In this document: one piece after another, positions 34,186-43,571 of the stretch
Position numbering within the stretch: position 1 is the stretch's first letter
How the letters are laid out: every line of letters begins with the position of its first letter
Assembly: GCF_016806065.1 (NCBI RefSeq)
Contig: NZ_CP032406.1
Location: 372,001 to 436,000 of the forward strand
Source: Rhizobium rosettiformans
Lineage (GTDB): Bacteria; Pseudomonadota; Alphaproteobacteria; Rhizobiales; Rhizobiaceae
DNA length: 64,000 nt
Reading direction: 5' to 3'
The notes under the pieces: generated by a model
Databases searched by the model: none
Told to the model about the DNA's origin: nothing
What the model saw: the letters and a program-made list of their open reading frames with translations, nothing else
Program-made: the position numbers and the translations under genes

Positions 34186-35109
34186 ATGACGGCGACCCTT
34201 GAGCGGGGCGATCGGCGAACGCTTCTCAAGCGCATGGCCGATGCGTCGGAACCTTATCTCTACAGCGCGCCGGCATTGATCCTGATCGTTGCGGTGATGC
34301 TGGTGCCTTTGACGCTCGGCATTTCCTATGCGTTTCGCGATATTCAGCTTCTCAATCCGTTTTCTGGCGGCTTCATCGGTCTTGATCATTTCAAAGTGCT
34401 GAGCCAGGACGCCGACTTCTACCGGGCGCTGAAGAACACACTCTGGTGGACGGGTGCCTCTGTCGTCTTGCAGTTTACCTTGGGGCTGATCCTCGCTCTT
34501 TTGCTGGACAAGCCCTTCTATGGTCGCGGCCTTGCCCAGGCGCTGGTCTTCCTGCCTTGGGCGGTGCCAAGCTTTCTCGCCGGCCTCAACTGGGCCTGGC
34601 TCTTCAATCCGGTTATCGGCCCACTTCCCCACTGGCTCTTTTCCATGGGCGTCTTGAGCGAACCCAATAACATCCTCTCGGATCCGTCCTTGGCCATGTG
34701 GGGGCCGATCATCGCCAATGTCTGGTGGGGCATTCCCTTCTTTGCCATCACACTGCTTGCAGCCCTTCAGGCCATTCCGCGCGATCTCTATGAGGCAGCC
34801 GCGATCGATGGCGCCGGTCCGTTCCAGCGCTTCTGGTCGATTACCCTGCCCTTTCTCGCCCCGACCATGGCCATCACGATCCTGCTGCGCACCGTATGGA
34901 TCTCGAACTTTGCCGATCTGATCATCGTCATGACCAATGGGGGGCCTGCCGACCGGACCCAGATCGTTGCCTCCTACATCTTCACCCAGGCCTTCAGGCG
35001 TCTCGACTTCGGCTATGCCTCGGCAATCGCTCTCGTGCTCCTGGTGCTGCTGATGGCCTATTCCATGCTGATTGTGCTGCTCCGGCAGACGCTTTTGAAC
35101 AAGGACTGA
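34186..35109 (+). CDS. sugar ABC importer permease (MalF/UgpA-like)
   Basis: A 307-residue inner-membrane protein with six predicted helices. The first follows a cytoplasmic N-terminus (about 30-55). The EAA loop reads YEAAAIDGAGPFQRFWSITLPFLAP, the ATPase contact typical of MalF-type permeases. It is separated from the binding-protein gene by about 105 bp and from the partner permease by only 5 bp. Confidence 0.95.
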   Translation: MTATLERGDRRTLLKRMADASEPYLYSAPALILIVAVMLVPLTLGISYAFRDIQLLNPFSGGFIGLDHFKVLSQDADFYRALKNTLWWTGASVVLQFTLGLILALLLDKPFYGRGLAQALVFLPWAVPSFLAGLNWAWLFNPVIGPLPHWLFSMGVLSEPNNILSDPSLAMWGPIIANVWWGIPFFAITLLAALQAIPRDLYEAAAIDGAGPFQRFWSITLPFLAPTMAITILLRTVWISNFADLIIVMTNGGPADRTQIVASYIFTQAFRRLDFGYASAIALVLLVLLMAYSMLIVLLRQTLLNKD

Positions 35110-35114
35110 GCCCC

Positions 35115-35948
35115 ATGAGGTCGTCCCGCATCGCTCTGACTGTCGCCCATCGGCTTGCCATCCTCGCCTATATCGTCGTTGCCCTCTTCCCGCTCTACTG
35201 GCTCTTGAAGGTGGCGGTCACGCCGAACAACCTTCTCTACAGCGAGGGTGTGAGGATGTGGCCCTCAGCCACGACGTTCGAGCATTTCCGCTTCGTGATT
35301 GCCCACAGTGCCTTTCCCACCTTCTTCAAGAACAGCCTGATCGTTGCCGGCTCGACCGCCCTCGTCGTCACGATCATTGCATCCTTGTCGGGTTACGCGC
35401 TGTCACGCTTCAGCTTCAAGGCAAAATACTGGATCGTCGGCCTGATGCTCCTGACCCAGATGTTTCCGCTGGTCATGCTGGTCGCCCCGATCTTCAAGAT
35501 GCTGTCTCCGCTCGGGCTGACCAACAGTCTGACGGGCCTTGTCATTGTCTATTCGGCCTTCAACGTGCCCTTTGCCACCTTTTTGATGCAGTCCTTCTTC
35601 GACGGCATTCCCAAGGACCTGGAAGAGGCGGCGATGATCGATGGTGCAACCCAGTTTGTCGCCTTTCGCCAGATCATTCTGCCACTGACGCTTCCAGGCA
35701 TCGCGGCAACGCTCGGCTTCGTCTTCACCGCCGCATGGTCGGAGCTTCTCTTTGCGCTGATGCTGATCTCGGGCAATGACGCGGCCACCTTCCCCGTCGG
35801 ACTTCTATCCTTCGTGTCGAAGTTCTCGGTCAATTTCGGGCAGATGATGGCAGCCGGTGTTCTCGCTCTCATCCCCGCCTGCCTCTTCTTCCTGCTCATC
35901 CAGCGCTATCTCGTGCAAGGCCTGACGGCTGGCGCGGTCAAAGGCTGA
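35115..35948 (+). CDS. sugar ABC importer permease (MalG/UgpE-like)
   Basis: ATG 35115 is chosen because it lies just behind the previous stop; a longer frame upstream overlaps the first permease gene. The 277-residue protein has six hydrophobic segments. Its EAA loop reads LEEAAMIDGATQFVAFRQIILPL. It pairs with the preceding permease to form the heterodimeric channel. The sequence pattern LLKVAVTPNN near the N-terminus is common in MalG-type subunits. Confidence 0.95.
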   Translation: MRSSRIALTVAHRLAILAYIVVALFPLYWLLKVAVTPNNLLYSEGVRMWPSATTFEHFRFVIAHSAFPTFFKNSLIVAGSTALVVTIIASLSGYALSRFSFKAKYWIVGLMLLTQMFPLVMLVAPIFKMLSPLGLTNSLTGLVIVYSAFNVPFATFLMQSFFDGIPKDLEEAAMIDGATQFVAFRQIILPLTLPGIAATLGFVFTAAWSELLFALMLISGNDAATFPVGLLSFVSKFSVNFGQMMAAGVLALIPACLFFLLIQRYLVQGLTAGAVKG

Positions 35949-35963
35949 AAGGACTGTAAAACC

Positions 35964-37049
35964 ATGGCTTCCATCGATGTCCGCGCAGTGACCAAAAGCT
36001 ACGGCCATTTTCCTGTTCTGCATGGGGTAGACCTCACCATTCAAGACGGCGAGTTCATTGTGCTTGTCGGCCCCTCGGGCTGCGGCAAGTCCACGCTTTT
36101 GCGGATGATTGCAGGCTTAGAACAGATCACCTCCGGCGAGGTCGCAATCGAGGGTCGGCGGGTCAATGATCTGCCGCCCAAGGATCGCGACATTGCGATG
36201 GTCTTCCAATCCTATGCGCTTTACCCGCACATGTCGGTGGCCGACAATATGAGCTATAGCCTGCGGCTGAGAAAGACCGCCAAGGAGCGGATCACCGAGA
36301 TCGTCGCCGGCGCCTCTTCAAAGCTTGGCCTCAATACCCTGCTCGAGCGGCGGCCTAAGGCCTTGTCCGGTGGCCAGCGTCAGCGCGTGGCAATGGGGCG
36401 TGCAATCGTTCGCCAGCCCAAGGCATTTCTGTTCGACGAGCCGCTTTCCAATCTCGATGCGCGCTTGCGCGAACAGATGCGTGCCGAAATCAAGAAGCTG
36501 CACAAGGAGCTTGGAGCCACATCGATCTATGTCACCCATGACCAGATCGAGGCCATGACGCTTGCCGACCGTATCGTTGCCATGCATGGCGGTGTGGTAC
36601 AGCAGGTCGGTGCACCACTCGAGCTTTACGATCGCCCGGCCAATCTCTTCGTCGCCGGCTTCATCGGTTCGCCCGGCATGAACTTTCTCGAAGGCCACTA
36701 TGTCACCAAGGACGGCCATGCCGCCATCCGTTTTGCGGACGGGACGGAGGTCGCCGTCGAAGAAAGGTCGTCCTTCGCGGGAGACCAAAAGGTCACACTC
36801 GGTATTCGGCCCGAGCATGTGGTCATTGCGCCCGACGGCGCCATCGAAGCCAGTGTGGAGCTTATCGAGCCGACCGGCTTTGGCATCATCATGCATCTGT
36901 CGGTGCACGGGCTGCCATTCAAGGTCTTCACCCTCGACCGCAGCGTCTTGGGCGCAACAGACAGTGTGAGGGTCAATTTCCCAATCGAACAACTGCATCT
37001 CTTCGACCAAGAGGGCAAGCGCATCTCCGAGCGTTCTTCCAGTCATTGA
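35964..37049 (+). CDS. ugpC: sugar ABC importer ATPase (UgpC/MalK-like)
   Basis: A 361-residue ATPase. Walker A is GPSGCGKST (about 38-46), the Q-loop is [14 protein letters not shown], the signature is [15 protein letters not shown], and Walker B is [12 protein letters not shown] followed by the switch [19 protein letters not shown]. The C-terminal OB/TOBE domain (about 240-355) is present as in MalK/UgpC. Gene symbol indicates family only; these ATPases are shared among CUT1 systems. It completes the importer of this operon. Confidence 0.95.
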   Translation: MASIDVRAVTKSYGHFPVLHGVDLTIQDGEFIVLVGPSGCGKSTLLRMIAGLEQITSGEVAIEGRRVNDLPPKDRDIAMVFQSYALYPHMSVADNMSYSLRLRKTAKERITEIVAGASSKLGLNTLLERRPKALSGGQRQRVAMGRAIVRQPKAFLFDEPLSNLDARLREQMRAEIKKLHKELGATSIYVTHDQIEAMTLADRIVAMHGGVVQQVGAPLELYDRPANLFVAGFIGSPGMNFLEGHYVTKDGHAAIRFADGTEVAVEERSSFAGDQKVTLGIRPEHVVIAPDGAIEASVELIEPTGFGIIMHLSVHGLPFKVFTLDRSVLGATDSVRVNFPIEQLHLFDQEGKRISERSSSH

Positions 37050-37370
37050 TCGAGCACCGTACTGTCGTCGTCCGACCGCGATTCAAACAAGGAAAGAGGC
37101 GGTAGGCAGCAAGGGTCAGACTTGGCCCTTGACATGCCCGCTCCACCAGAAGGGGGATTGCGGCTGATGCGTACCAGTTGGCAGGATCTTGGGCGGCATG
37201 TTCGCGGCAGAAACCTTGGATGGCTAAGCGAAGCGTTGATCAAGCGCAATCCAGGACGGCCCAGCTATCAGGTTCACTGACTCAGGCCAGCGGCGCCGAT
37301 TTTGTCAGAAAAGCTTCAATTATATCCCTGACGCGGCCATATGGATGGTTTCTTCTCAAGCCATCCGTGT
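37050..37370. other. intergenic region after the importer operon
   Basis: About 320 bp with no gene or strong terminator hairpin that I can recognise. Confidence 0.3.
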
Positions 37371-37670
37371 TTACCCGCTCGCGGAAACGGTGCCGGGCGA
37401 CACTGATCGGCCGGTCCAGCGCGTCAGCCGGCTCTCGGCGTCGACATCGATCCAAAGGTCAAGTCTTCTCAGGTGAAGGGCAATTGCGGGGCGCAGATGG
37501 TCCCTGGGGCCATACCGCTCACAGATGCTCTCGACACGCGCGTTGATCTCTTCGGCTCGGTCATCCGGGACATCCAGATCACCGAAGAAATAGTGGTCAT
37601 TGCCCACAGCATAGAGTAGCGCCCGTTTGCAGGATCTCATCGATGAATGAGCAATCTGGTCTTTGCGCAT
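37371..37670 (-). CDS. small hypothetical protein, about 99 residues
   Basis: Start taken at ATG 37670, preceded by GGAGA eight bases upstream; another in-frame ATG is at 37682. The residues (ALLYAVGNDHYFFGDLDVPDD, then RAEEINARVESICERYGP and LHLRRLDLWIDVD) have a natural, globular composition. I recognise no family. It is divergent from the toxin-antitoxin pair and could be part of that module's border. Confidence 0.45.
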   Translation of the reverse strand: MRKDQIAHSSMRSCKRALLYAVGNDHYFFGDLDVPDDRAEEINARVESICERYGPRDHLRPAIALHLRRLDLWIDVDAESRLTRWTGRSVSPGTVSASG

Positions 37671-37793
37671 CGTATTCTCCATGCGACGTCAATATGTGCA
37701 GCGTCCGCAACTTGTCACCCTGTGAGATTTGGGGGGTGGTTCGTCAGCGCTGACATCGGTGAAGCAGCTGCAGACGCCACACGCTTAACCCTG

Positions 37794-37827
37794 TTGAATG
37801 ACGACAATTTAGACGCTATATTACGTC
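37794..37827 (+). promoter_or_regulatory. promoter and putative operator of the Xre-RES pair
   Basis: TTGAAT (37794-37799), a 17-bp spacer and TATATT (37817-37822) form a near-consensus promoter. The -10 is bracketed by GACG (37812-37815) and CGTC (37824-37827), an inverted repeat where the antitoxin could bind for autoregulation. Confidence 0.6.
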
Positions 37828-37859
37828 AAAATTACAGGCACACAGAAAGTGGACGTGTC

Positions 37860-38210
37860 ATGAGTCTTGCCCGATATGCCGATCAGGGACTGTTTTCCCC
37901 ACGCAAGATTGCGGAGATCTTACTGACGACCAGTGAGGACATCGCTCGAACCGCAGGGCTTGGCAAGGATGCGGTCCAGCGCAAGGACCGGATCCGTTCA
38001 GACAAGACCCAGCGCCGTTTGCGCGAAGTGACGGAAATCATCAACAAGGTTGAGCCCCGTTTCGGTTCCGCATTGATAGCTTATGCTTGGTACCGGTCAG
38101 AGCCTTTGCCGGGGTTTTCAGGCCTGACAGCGATGCAGCTTGTCCGAGATGGACGTGCAAACGAGGTGCTCGAATACATCGACGCAGTCGACGCCGGCAT
38201 TCACGCCTGA
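37860..38210 (+). CDS. Xre/MbcA/ParS-type antitoxin
   Basis: ATG 37860 lies 38 bp after the -10 box; the open frame extends upstream only through the promoter. The 116-residue protein has an N-terminal helical DNA-binding region (GLFSPRKIAEILLTTSEDIA, then RTAGLGKDAV). It is followed by the DUF2384 part with the WYRSEPLPGFSGLTAMQLVRDG segment. That segment is the signature of antitoxins paired with RES toxins, and its C-terminal part plugs the toxin active site. It is followed 11 bp later by the toxin gene. Confidence 0.9.
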   Translation: MSLARYADQGLFSPRKIAEILLTTSEDIARTAGLGKDAVQRKDRIRSDKTQRRLREVTEIINKVEPRFGSALIAYAWYRSEPLPGFSGLTAMQLVRDGRANEVLEYIDAVDAGIHA

Positions 38211-38221
38211 TCGGCGCCTCG

Positions 38222-38719
38222 ATGTTCTTCAAGGGAGAAATATACAGAGCACTTAACCCCCTTTACGCCCGCGAACCGCGATCGGGGCGCGGGGCGGCGC
38301 TTTATGGTGGGCGGTTCAACAATCAGGGGATCCCCGCGTTATACACGTCGCTTTCGATCGTGACAGCGATCCGAGAGGCCAATCAGGTCGGGAGCCTGCA
38401 ACCGACGACCTTGGTCGCCTACAGGGCGGACATCGAGCGCGTTTTTGACAGTCGGGATGATGCCACCCTCGCGGCCTACGGAATGGATAGCACGGCCCTG
38501 GCGGACCCCACCTGGCGTGACCAGATGAAATCGAATGGCGAGGCGAAAACGCAGGCGTTTGCAAGGCGTTTGATCGCCGATGGCCACCAGGGACTGATTG
38601 TAAGAAGTTTTGCACGCGGCGCATCAGACGACGATCTTAACCTCGTCCTTTGGCAGTGGGGCGACGACGCGCCCTCAACTCTCACAGTCATCGATGACGA
38701 GAACCGGCTCTCCCGGTAG
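38222..38719 (+). CDS. RES-domain toxin (NAD-consuming)
   Basis: A 165-residue RES protein. Conserved positions visible are IYRALNP near the start, LYGGRFNNQGIPALYTSLS (Arg31 and Tyr41) and IREA with Glu52. RES toxins such as MbcT degrade or phosphorolyse NAD, and characterised members stop growth until the cognate antitoxin is restored. Order (antitoxin first), spacing and sizes fit a complete type II module. The start was chosen at ATG 38222 because the family begins a few residues before YR. Confidence 0.9.
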   Translation: MFFKGEIYRALNPLYAREPRSGRGAALYGGRFNNQGIPALYTSLSIVTAIREANQVGSLQPTTLVAYRADIERVFDSRDDATLAAYGMDSTALADPTWRDQMKSNGEAKTQAFARRLIADGHQGLIVRSFARGASDDDLNLVLWQWGDDAPSTLTVIDDENRLSR

Positions 38720-38928
38720 CTGGTCCGTCAATGCATGTTTCCCAGTGACGGATGTTCTGCCCCACCGCGTCTGCCGCGACTGATCGGGATCGACATTCCA
38801 TGGCTGAGCGACAAGGAGCTTCTCAGGGGAGTTAAAGTCCCACGAGCGGACGCTACAGAGCGGAACGCTTCCCTTACCTTTTCGACCAGACGCAGTAATA
38901 AACCGAGCTGCGAAAAAGATCGGCCGAG

Positions 38929-39822
38929 TCAGGCTGCTCGGGCGAACACGCCTGGCGTGACGCCAACATGCCGCGTGAACGCCACGTGGAAGGCGCTGGC
39001 CGAGCCGTAACCGATCCGTGTTGCGATCTCGATGAGCGGCATCTCCTGCCGTACCAACAGGTCCTTGGCAATTGCCATGCGCCAGCCCGTCAAATATTCC
39101 TTTGGCGCAACGCCTACCTCCCGTCGGAAACGTTCAAAAAATGCCGACCGGGACATGGCCGAAGTCTCTGCCAATGTCTCGATGGATACACCGGCGCTCG
39201 GGTCTTGATGAATCCGGCGCAGCGCCGGCGCCAGGCGACTGTCAGACAGGCCACGCAGTAGGCCAGGAGATGATTTTGCCCCTCCGGCACACCGCAGCGC
39301 ATCGATGAAGAGAACTTCCAGCAACCGGGCAAGTATCATGTCCCGCGCCGCAAGGCCGCCGACCATCTCGGTGTGGATCATTCTGACGAGATCCATAAGC
39401 CGCTGCTCGCCTCGGGCATGAATGATATCCGGCAGCAGCGAGCTGAGCAGCTGCGTGTCGTTCGCCAGGAATGAACAATGGCCCACCATGGCCGTGACTT
39501 CAGACGGTGCGTCAGGATTGCCGAGGCGGAACACGCCAGGATCGATCTCCAGCCGTTGCGGTAACGTACCCGGCGGAGGCTCTCGAACGCTGCTCATGGT
39601 GAATGCATGGATTTGTGGGACGAGGATGAAATCCCCGGCATTAAGGACAATTGGCGATCTGCCAGCGATTGTGAGCAGGCACTGTCCTTCGACAATTGCA
39701 CAATAGAATGGACTGCCAAGCTCCCGGCGCTCCACCCACCATGCCCCACCGGCCGTGACCAGTTTGGCGATGGACGGCATGGGCTTGAGCAGCGAGACGA
39801 TTTCTGCCAGCGGATCAGACAT
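38929..39822 (-). CDS. AraC-family regulator with cupin domain
   Basis: Start taken at ATG 39822 (MSDPLAEIVSLLKP); more upstream codons would overlap the divergent gene's control region. The 297-residue protein has an N-terminal cupin-type domain (about 15-170; VEGQCLLTIAGRSPIVLNAGDFILVP). Two C-terminal HTH motifs follow (about 200-297; SIETLAETSAMSRSAFFERF and LIEIATRIGYGSASAFHVAF). Such regulators commonly activate an adjacent divergent gene, here the alpha/beta hydrolase, in response to a small organic molecule. Confidence 0.9.
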   Translation of the reverse strand: MSDPLAEIVSLLKPMPSIAKLVTAGGAWWVERRELGSPFYCAIVEGQCLLTIAGRSPIVLNAGDFILVPQIHAFTMSSVREPPPGTLPQRLEIDPGVFRLGNPDAPSEVTAMVGHCSFLANDTQLLSSLLPDIIHARGEQRLMDLVRMIHTEMVGGLAARDMILARLLEVLFIDALRCAGGAKSSPGLLRGLSDSRLAPALRRIHQDPSAGVSIETLAETSAMSRSAFFERFRREVGVAPKEYLTGWRMAIAKDLLVRQEMPLIEIATRIGYGSASAFHVAFTRHVGVTPGVFARAA

Positions 39823-39913
39823 ATCTGGACTTTCACTAAATGGATGCGGATGTTCACATATAGGAAATCCAGATGCGTTCGTCCATCTTGGGGGTGTACA
39901 AGGAGCCCTAGAG

Positions 39914-40858
39914 ATGACCACGAACAATCTAATCGATATCGCACGCACTATTCCGACGCCCGGCGCCGCACTCACAATCGCCTACTCGCCAATTCTTCTC
40001 GACATGATTGGGCGGCAGCCGCTGGAACTGCGCCTGACTGCACCCGCAGCCGGCCATCGTCTCCCCATCGTCATACTGTCGCATGGCTACGGGCCATCCT
40101 TCTACATCGCCTCGAAGGACGGCTACGCGCACATGGCGCAGTTCTGGGCGGAACGCGGCTTTGCTGTCATTCAGCCAACGCATGCCAGTTCCCGCGTCGG
40201 CGGGCTTCCTTCAGACGCCGAAGGAGCGCCCTTCTTCTGGCGCGAGCGTGTGGCGGAGATACGGACAATCATCGACCGCCTATCCGATATCGAGGAGCGT
40301 GCGCCGGCAGTCGCTGGTCGCCTCGACCAAGACCGCATCGCTGCGGTGGGACATTCTCTCGGCGGCCATACCGTCAGCCTGCTTCTCGGTGCGCAACTTC
40401 ATGGAGAGGCGTTTGGCGATCCGCGCATCAAGGCCGGGATCCTTCTCACGACGCCCGGAAGGGGTGGAAAAGATCTGACTGAGGAAAACGCTGAACGCTT
40501 TCCGTTCTTTGACGTCGACTTCTCTCACCTCAAGACGCCGACGCTGGTCGTTTGCGGGGCGGACGACAATCCCCGGTTCACCCGGCGTGGCCCCGAGTGG
40601 CATGCGGATGCCTATCACGACGGGGTGGGCGCGCATGCCTTGCTCACGCTTGACGGCGTCGGACACGGGCTTGGGGGCATTGCCGGTCTCGATGCCAAGG
40701 AGACCGAGGTCGAAGCACCGGATGCGCTGGAAGCAACGAAGCGCATGACACTGGCATGGTTGAGCACAGCACTCGGTCATGACACCAGTGCCTGGTCTTC
40801 GGCGCGTGCGGCTATCACAGGTCCGGCAAGCAGTCTTGGAAACCTGATCGAGAAGTGA
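39914..40858 (+). CDS. alpha/beta hydrolase (dienelactone hydrolase/PAF-acetylhydrolase-like)
   Basis: ATG 39914 is chosen because it begins the recognisable protein and leaves a 91-bp divergent promoter region with the AraC gene. The 314-residue enzyme has the oxyanion strand VILSHGYG at 53-60, the nucleophile elbow GHSLGG with Ser148, an acid near LVVCGADDNPRF, and a histidine in DGVGHGLGG. There is no signal peptide. The substrate, probably an ester, is unknown. It is divergent from its probable activator. Confidence 0.85.
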   Translation: MTTNNLIDIARTIPTPGAALTIAYSPILLDMIGRQPLELRLTAPAAGHRLPIVILSHGYGPSFYIASKDGYAHMAQFWAERGFAVIQPTHASSRVGGLPSDAEGAPFFWRERVAEIRTIIDRLSDIEERAPAVAGRLDQDRIAAVGHSLGGHTVSLLLGAQLHGEAFGDPRIKAGILLTTPGRGGKDLTEENAERFPFFDVDFSHLKTPTLVVCGADDNPRFTRRGPEWHADAYHDGVGAHALLTLDGVGHGLGGIAGLDAKETEVEAPDALEATKRMTLAWLSTALGHDTSAWSSARAAITGPASSLGNLIEK

Positions 40859-41469
40859 CCGGATGGTCGAGACCCCGGCGTTGGATGGCGTCCGGCAGCG
40901 GACGATCGAGGCGGAGGCCCCACTTGGCTTCCGCTTCGCTCGCTCTTTGCGCCATCCGCCGAGAGCACAGCCTCATCACTCACCTTGATTATCGGCCCAT
41001 CACCGGCGCGCATTCGCTCGTGAACCGAGTATCTCCGACGGTCACCGACGGGCAGATCGCGGCGTATCACAACGCGCTGAGGGGAGAGGTCTCGATCGAC
41101 CTCCAGGCGGCCTGCATGCACCGTGCCAGCGGTGTGCGCGAAAGGCACCAGGGACATCAACAAAAATGCACAGAGGCTTTTGGGATTATCGAAGCCCGCG
41201 TGAGATCAGCAGCGAGGTTCTTCCATCGACATGTGATACGGCTTCAAGGGCAACTCGAACTCTGAATAGCAAGAGTTTGTGAGGCTCGACGCTCATTCCG
41301 CAAAGCTCAGATGAATGTCCCGCCGAAGATTGTCGAGCGCCGGCGGAGGGCGAACCAGCCGCCGATAAGCTCCTTCCTCCTTGCTCCAGTCGCGGTCCAG
41401 CCAAGGAATGACTATCGCCTCGGCCGCGCGTTACAACCATCCCAAATTTCGTGCTCGTTCAGCCGATGG
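40859..41469. other. 600 bp without a supported gene
   Basis: Open frames exist on both strands but are short, overlap each other and show no family resemblance or ribosome-binding sites. It lies between the 3' ends of the hydrolase and the P450 gene, so it contains no needed promoter. Confidence 0.3.
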
Positions 41470-42828
41470 CTACCGCCTCCGCACCGTCATCACCAAACTC
41501 GTCCTCGGCCGCAACGTCACCTTCATCAATGGCACGGGTGGCTGCGTGGCGACACTGGTCAGGCTGAGCTTTTGAAGGACCACTGCAAGCACTGCGACCG
41601 CCTCCATCAAGGCAAAGCCACTTCCGATGCAGACCCGGGGACCGGCGCCGAAAGGCATGTAAGCGAAGCGGTGCCTCTCCTTGGTCGCTTCTGGCGCGAA
41701 CCGGTCCGGATCAAACCGCTCGGCGTCCCGCCAGATTAAAGCATGCCGATGGACGGCGTATATCGGCACGAGGAGTACGGTGCCGGCCGGGATCAAGTAG
41801 GCGCCCAACCTGAAGTCCTTTAACGCTGTGCGCGTGATGATGGGTGCCGGTGGATAAAGCCGCATGGCCTCGGAGAATACCTGCCTTGTATAGGCCAGCA
41901 GCGGCATATGCTCCGCGGTGATCGGATTTCCGGCAGACACTTGAGCAATCTCGTTCACGACCTTCTGCTCGATGTCGGGATGGCGCGACAGGAGGTCGAA
42001 GGTCCACGCCAGACCGAGTGCCGTGGTTTCATGCCCCGCGGTGATGAGGGTCATCAGGTTGTCGACCATCTCGTCGTCGCTCATCGTCCGTCCGGTCTCC
42101 GGATCCGATGCTGACAGAAGCATGGACACAAGGTCATGGCGCTTCTTTCCACCACGACGTCTCTCGTCGATCACCCGGGCGAGGCTTGTGCGCAAAAATC
42201 TGACCGCAGCCATGGCCTTGCCTCGGCCAGGATAGGGCATCCAGTGCGGTGCTCCCATAACGCCGAGCGCAAACGTCCAGCCGCTGGGCTCCAGATAATC
42301 GGTAATGCTCTGCTCCACCCGGCCAACGTCGAGCCCGTGGCCGCCCGACATCATCGTTTCCACGATGATGTCGAAGGTGGTGCGCATCATCTCGTGACCA
42401 ATGTCAGCGGTTCCTTCGACGGGGTTGAGCAGCCGGTCGCGGGCATCTTCAGCTGCCAAAATCATCGCAGGCTGAAGTGCTTCGAGCGAGGCCGGACGAA
42501 AAGCGCTGGCGACCGATTGCCGCTGCCACTTCCAATGCGCGCCATCGGCCGTCAGAAGGCCCTGTCCAAGAGCAGGACCGAGAGCGCGGCGCACCTGATC
42601 GCCCTTCCCAAGCACGGTTGCACTCTTGACCAGTGCTTCCTGCACCAGGACTGGATCGGCAATCCATACCGTCACTCTACCCGCAGTCTTGGAAAACACG
42701 AGTGGCTCGGTGAAGATCGACGGCGGCACGGCTTCGAGCGGATTTCGAACGAGAGAAAAGAGAGCCTGTGCAGTCGGGGTTCGAATGATCGGCCCCATCG
42801 GGCTTGTATCGGTCACGATTTCGCTCAA
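41470..42828 (-). CDS. cytochrome P450
   Basis: The 452-residue protein has the I-helix oxygen-binding motif AGHETT at 264-269, the K-helix EAMR (Glu320/Arg323), the FDPDRF segment and the heme loop FGAGPRVCIG with ligand Cys400. It lacks a membrane anchor, as is normal for bacterial P450s, which take electrons from a ferredoxin and its reductase; none is encoded nearby. The substrate is unknown. The resemblance of its core (PPAPIITRTALKDFRLG) is to the fatty-acid/terpenoid CYP102/CYP4-like class often seen in rhizobia. Confidence 0.95.
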   Translation of the reverse strand: MSEIVTDTSPMGPIIRTPTAQALFSLVRNPLEAVPPSIFTEPLVFSKTAGRVTVWIADPVLVQEALVKSATVLGKGDQVRRALGPALGQGLLTADGAHWKWQRQSVASAFRPASLEALQPAMILAAEDARDRLLNPVEGTADIGHEMMRTTFDIIVETMMSGGHGLDVGRVEQSITDYLEPSGWTFALGVMGAPHWMPYPGRGKAMAAVRFLRTSLARVIDERRRGGKKRHDLVSMLLSASDPETGRTMSDDEMVDNLMTLITAGHETTALGLAWTFDLLSRHPDIEQKVVNEIAQVSAGNPITAEHMPLLAYTRQVFSEAMRLYPPAPIITRTALKDFRLGAYLIPAGTVLLVPIYAVHRHALIWRDAERFDPDRFAPEATKERHRFAYMPFGAGPRVCIGSGFALMEAVAVLAVVLQKLSLTSVATQPPVPLMKVTLRPRTSLVMTVRRR

Positions 42829-43571
42829 AATCTAACTCCAGAGTTTCAATTTCGTGCTGCCAGGCGACCTCGGTTCAGGCTGCGGGTCCAGCAAGTCGCA
42901 AAGGGTGGACCTGATAAATTCGGGGGATCTCCCGGGCGGGGGTCGTCAGGTGGCGCATGTGGTCTTCCTGCTCGTCAGTGCACTTTGCCAGTCGTCCGAG
43001 CATGGCTGCGCCATAATGCTCTTATGGACGAACGATTGCTCGGCAATGTGGTTCCTCTCTGAACATGTCGTGCTTTCTGATCACGGAGCCCTCCCCATCC
43101 CCCACCCGACGCCACTTGATTGACACTCGGCCTGCAGCGCACGCACTCGATAGCGGGTAACCAAGGTTCTGGCGCGGATACGAAAGCCAAGCCGGGTCAA
43201 AGTGATAAAGATGCCCCGGTGGTTCTGCATGCCCTACCGTCTTGCCACTCCGCGAGCACTCTCACGGCAAAGCCCAAGTTCCCGCCGATTTCAGCGCGCG
43301 TATATGGGCATGGGCAAACTCAGACGGTGGGCTGGTGGATGCGCCCCGCGTGGCCTAGCAATGCAATTCGAGGGTCGGAAGAGAGCCTGCCTCATCTATT
43401 GGGCGATTGGGGACAACCCTATGACGCGCTCACGAGAGGTGCGTGGTAGCCGGTCATTCGAGAGGTCAGGTCAGCCGCGGATGGTAACAAGGTTCAAGGG
43501 CAGTTGGAACCAGCACGCCCCAGAATTGTTCAAGTGACATCCCTCTTTTGCGGCGACCGAACGGGCAAGAA
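42829..43571. other. 740-bp region upstream of the phospholipase gene
   Basis: No gene was recognised; frames on both strands are of unlikely composition. It contains the promoter regions of the divergent P450 and phospholipase genes, including the candidate stress promoter at 43506-43530. Confidence 0.3.
43506..43530 (+). promoter_or_regulatory. candidate EcfG-type promoter (patatin gene)
   Basis: GGAAC at 43506-43510, a 16-nt spacer, then TGTT at 43527-43530, one base off the GGAAC-N16/17-CGTT consensus of alphaproteobacterial general-stress sigma factors. It lies 42 nt before the phospholipase ATG. Confidence 0.4.

Noticed and set aside
32935..34632. 565-codon minus-strand frame opposite the sugar-binding-protein gene
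   Set aside because: Antisense to a clear ABC operon and explained by high GC codon bias; no domain and no ribosome-binding site.
40777..41163. Minus-strand frame after the alpha/beta hydrolase
   Set aside because: Partly antisense to the hydrolase end, Arg-rich composition, no start signal; it could be a decayed gene but cannot be identified.
42136..43062. 308-codon plus-strand frame opposite the P450 and beyond
   Set aside because: Antisense to conserved P450 motifs, with improbable composition past the P450 start.
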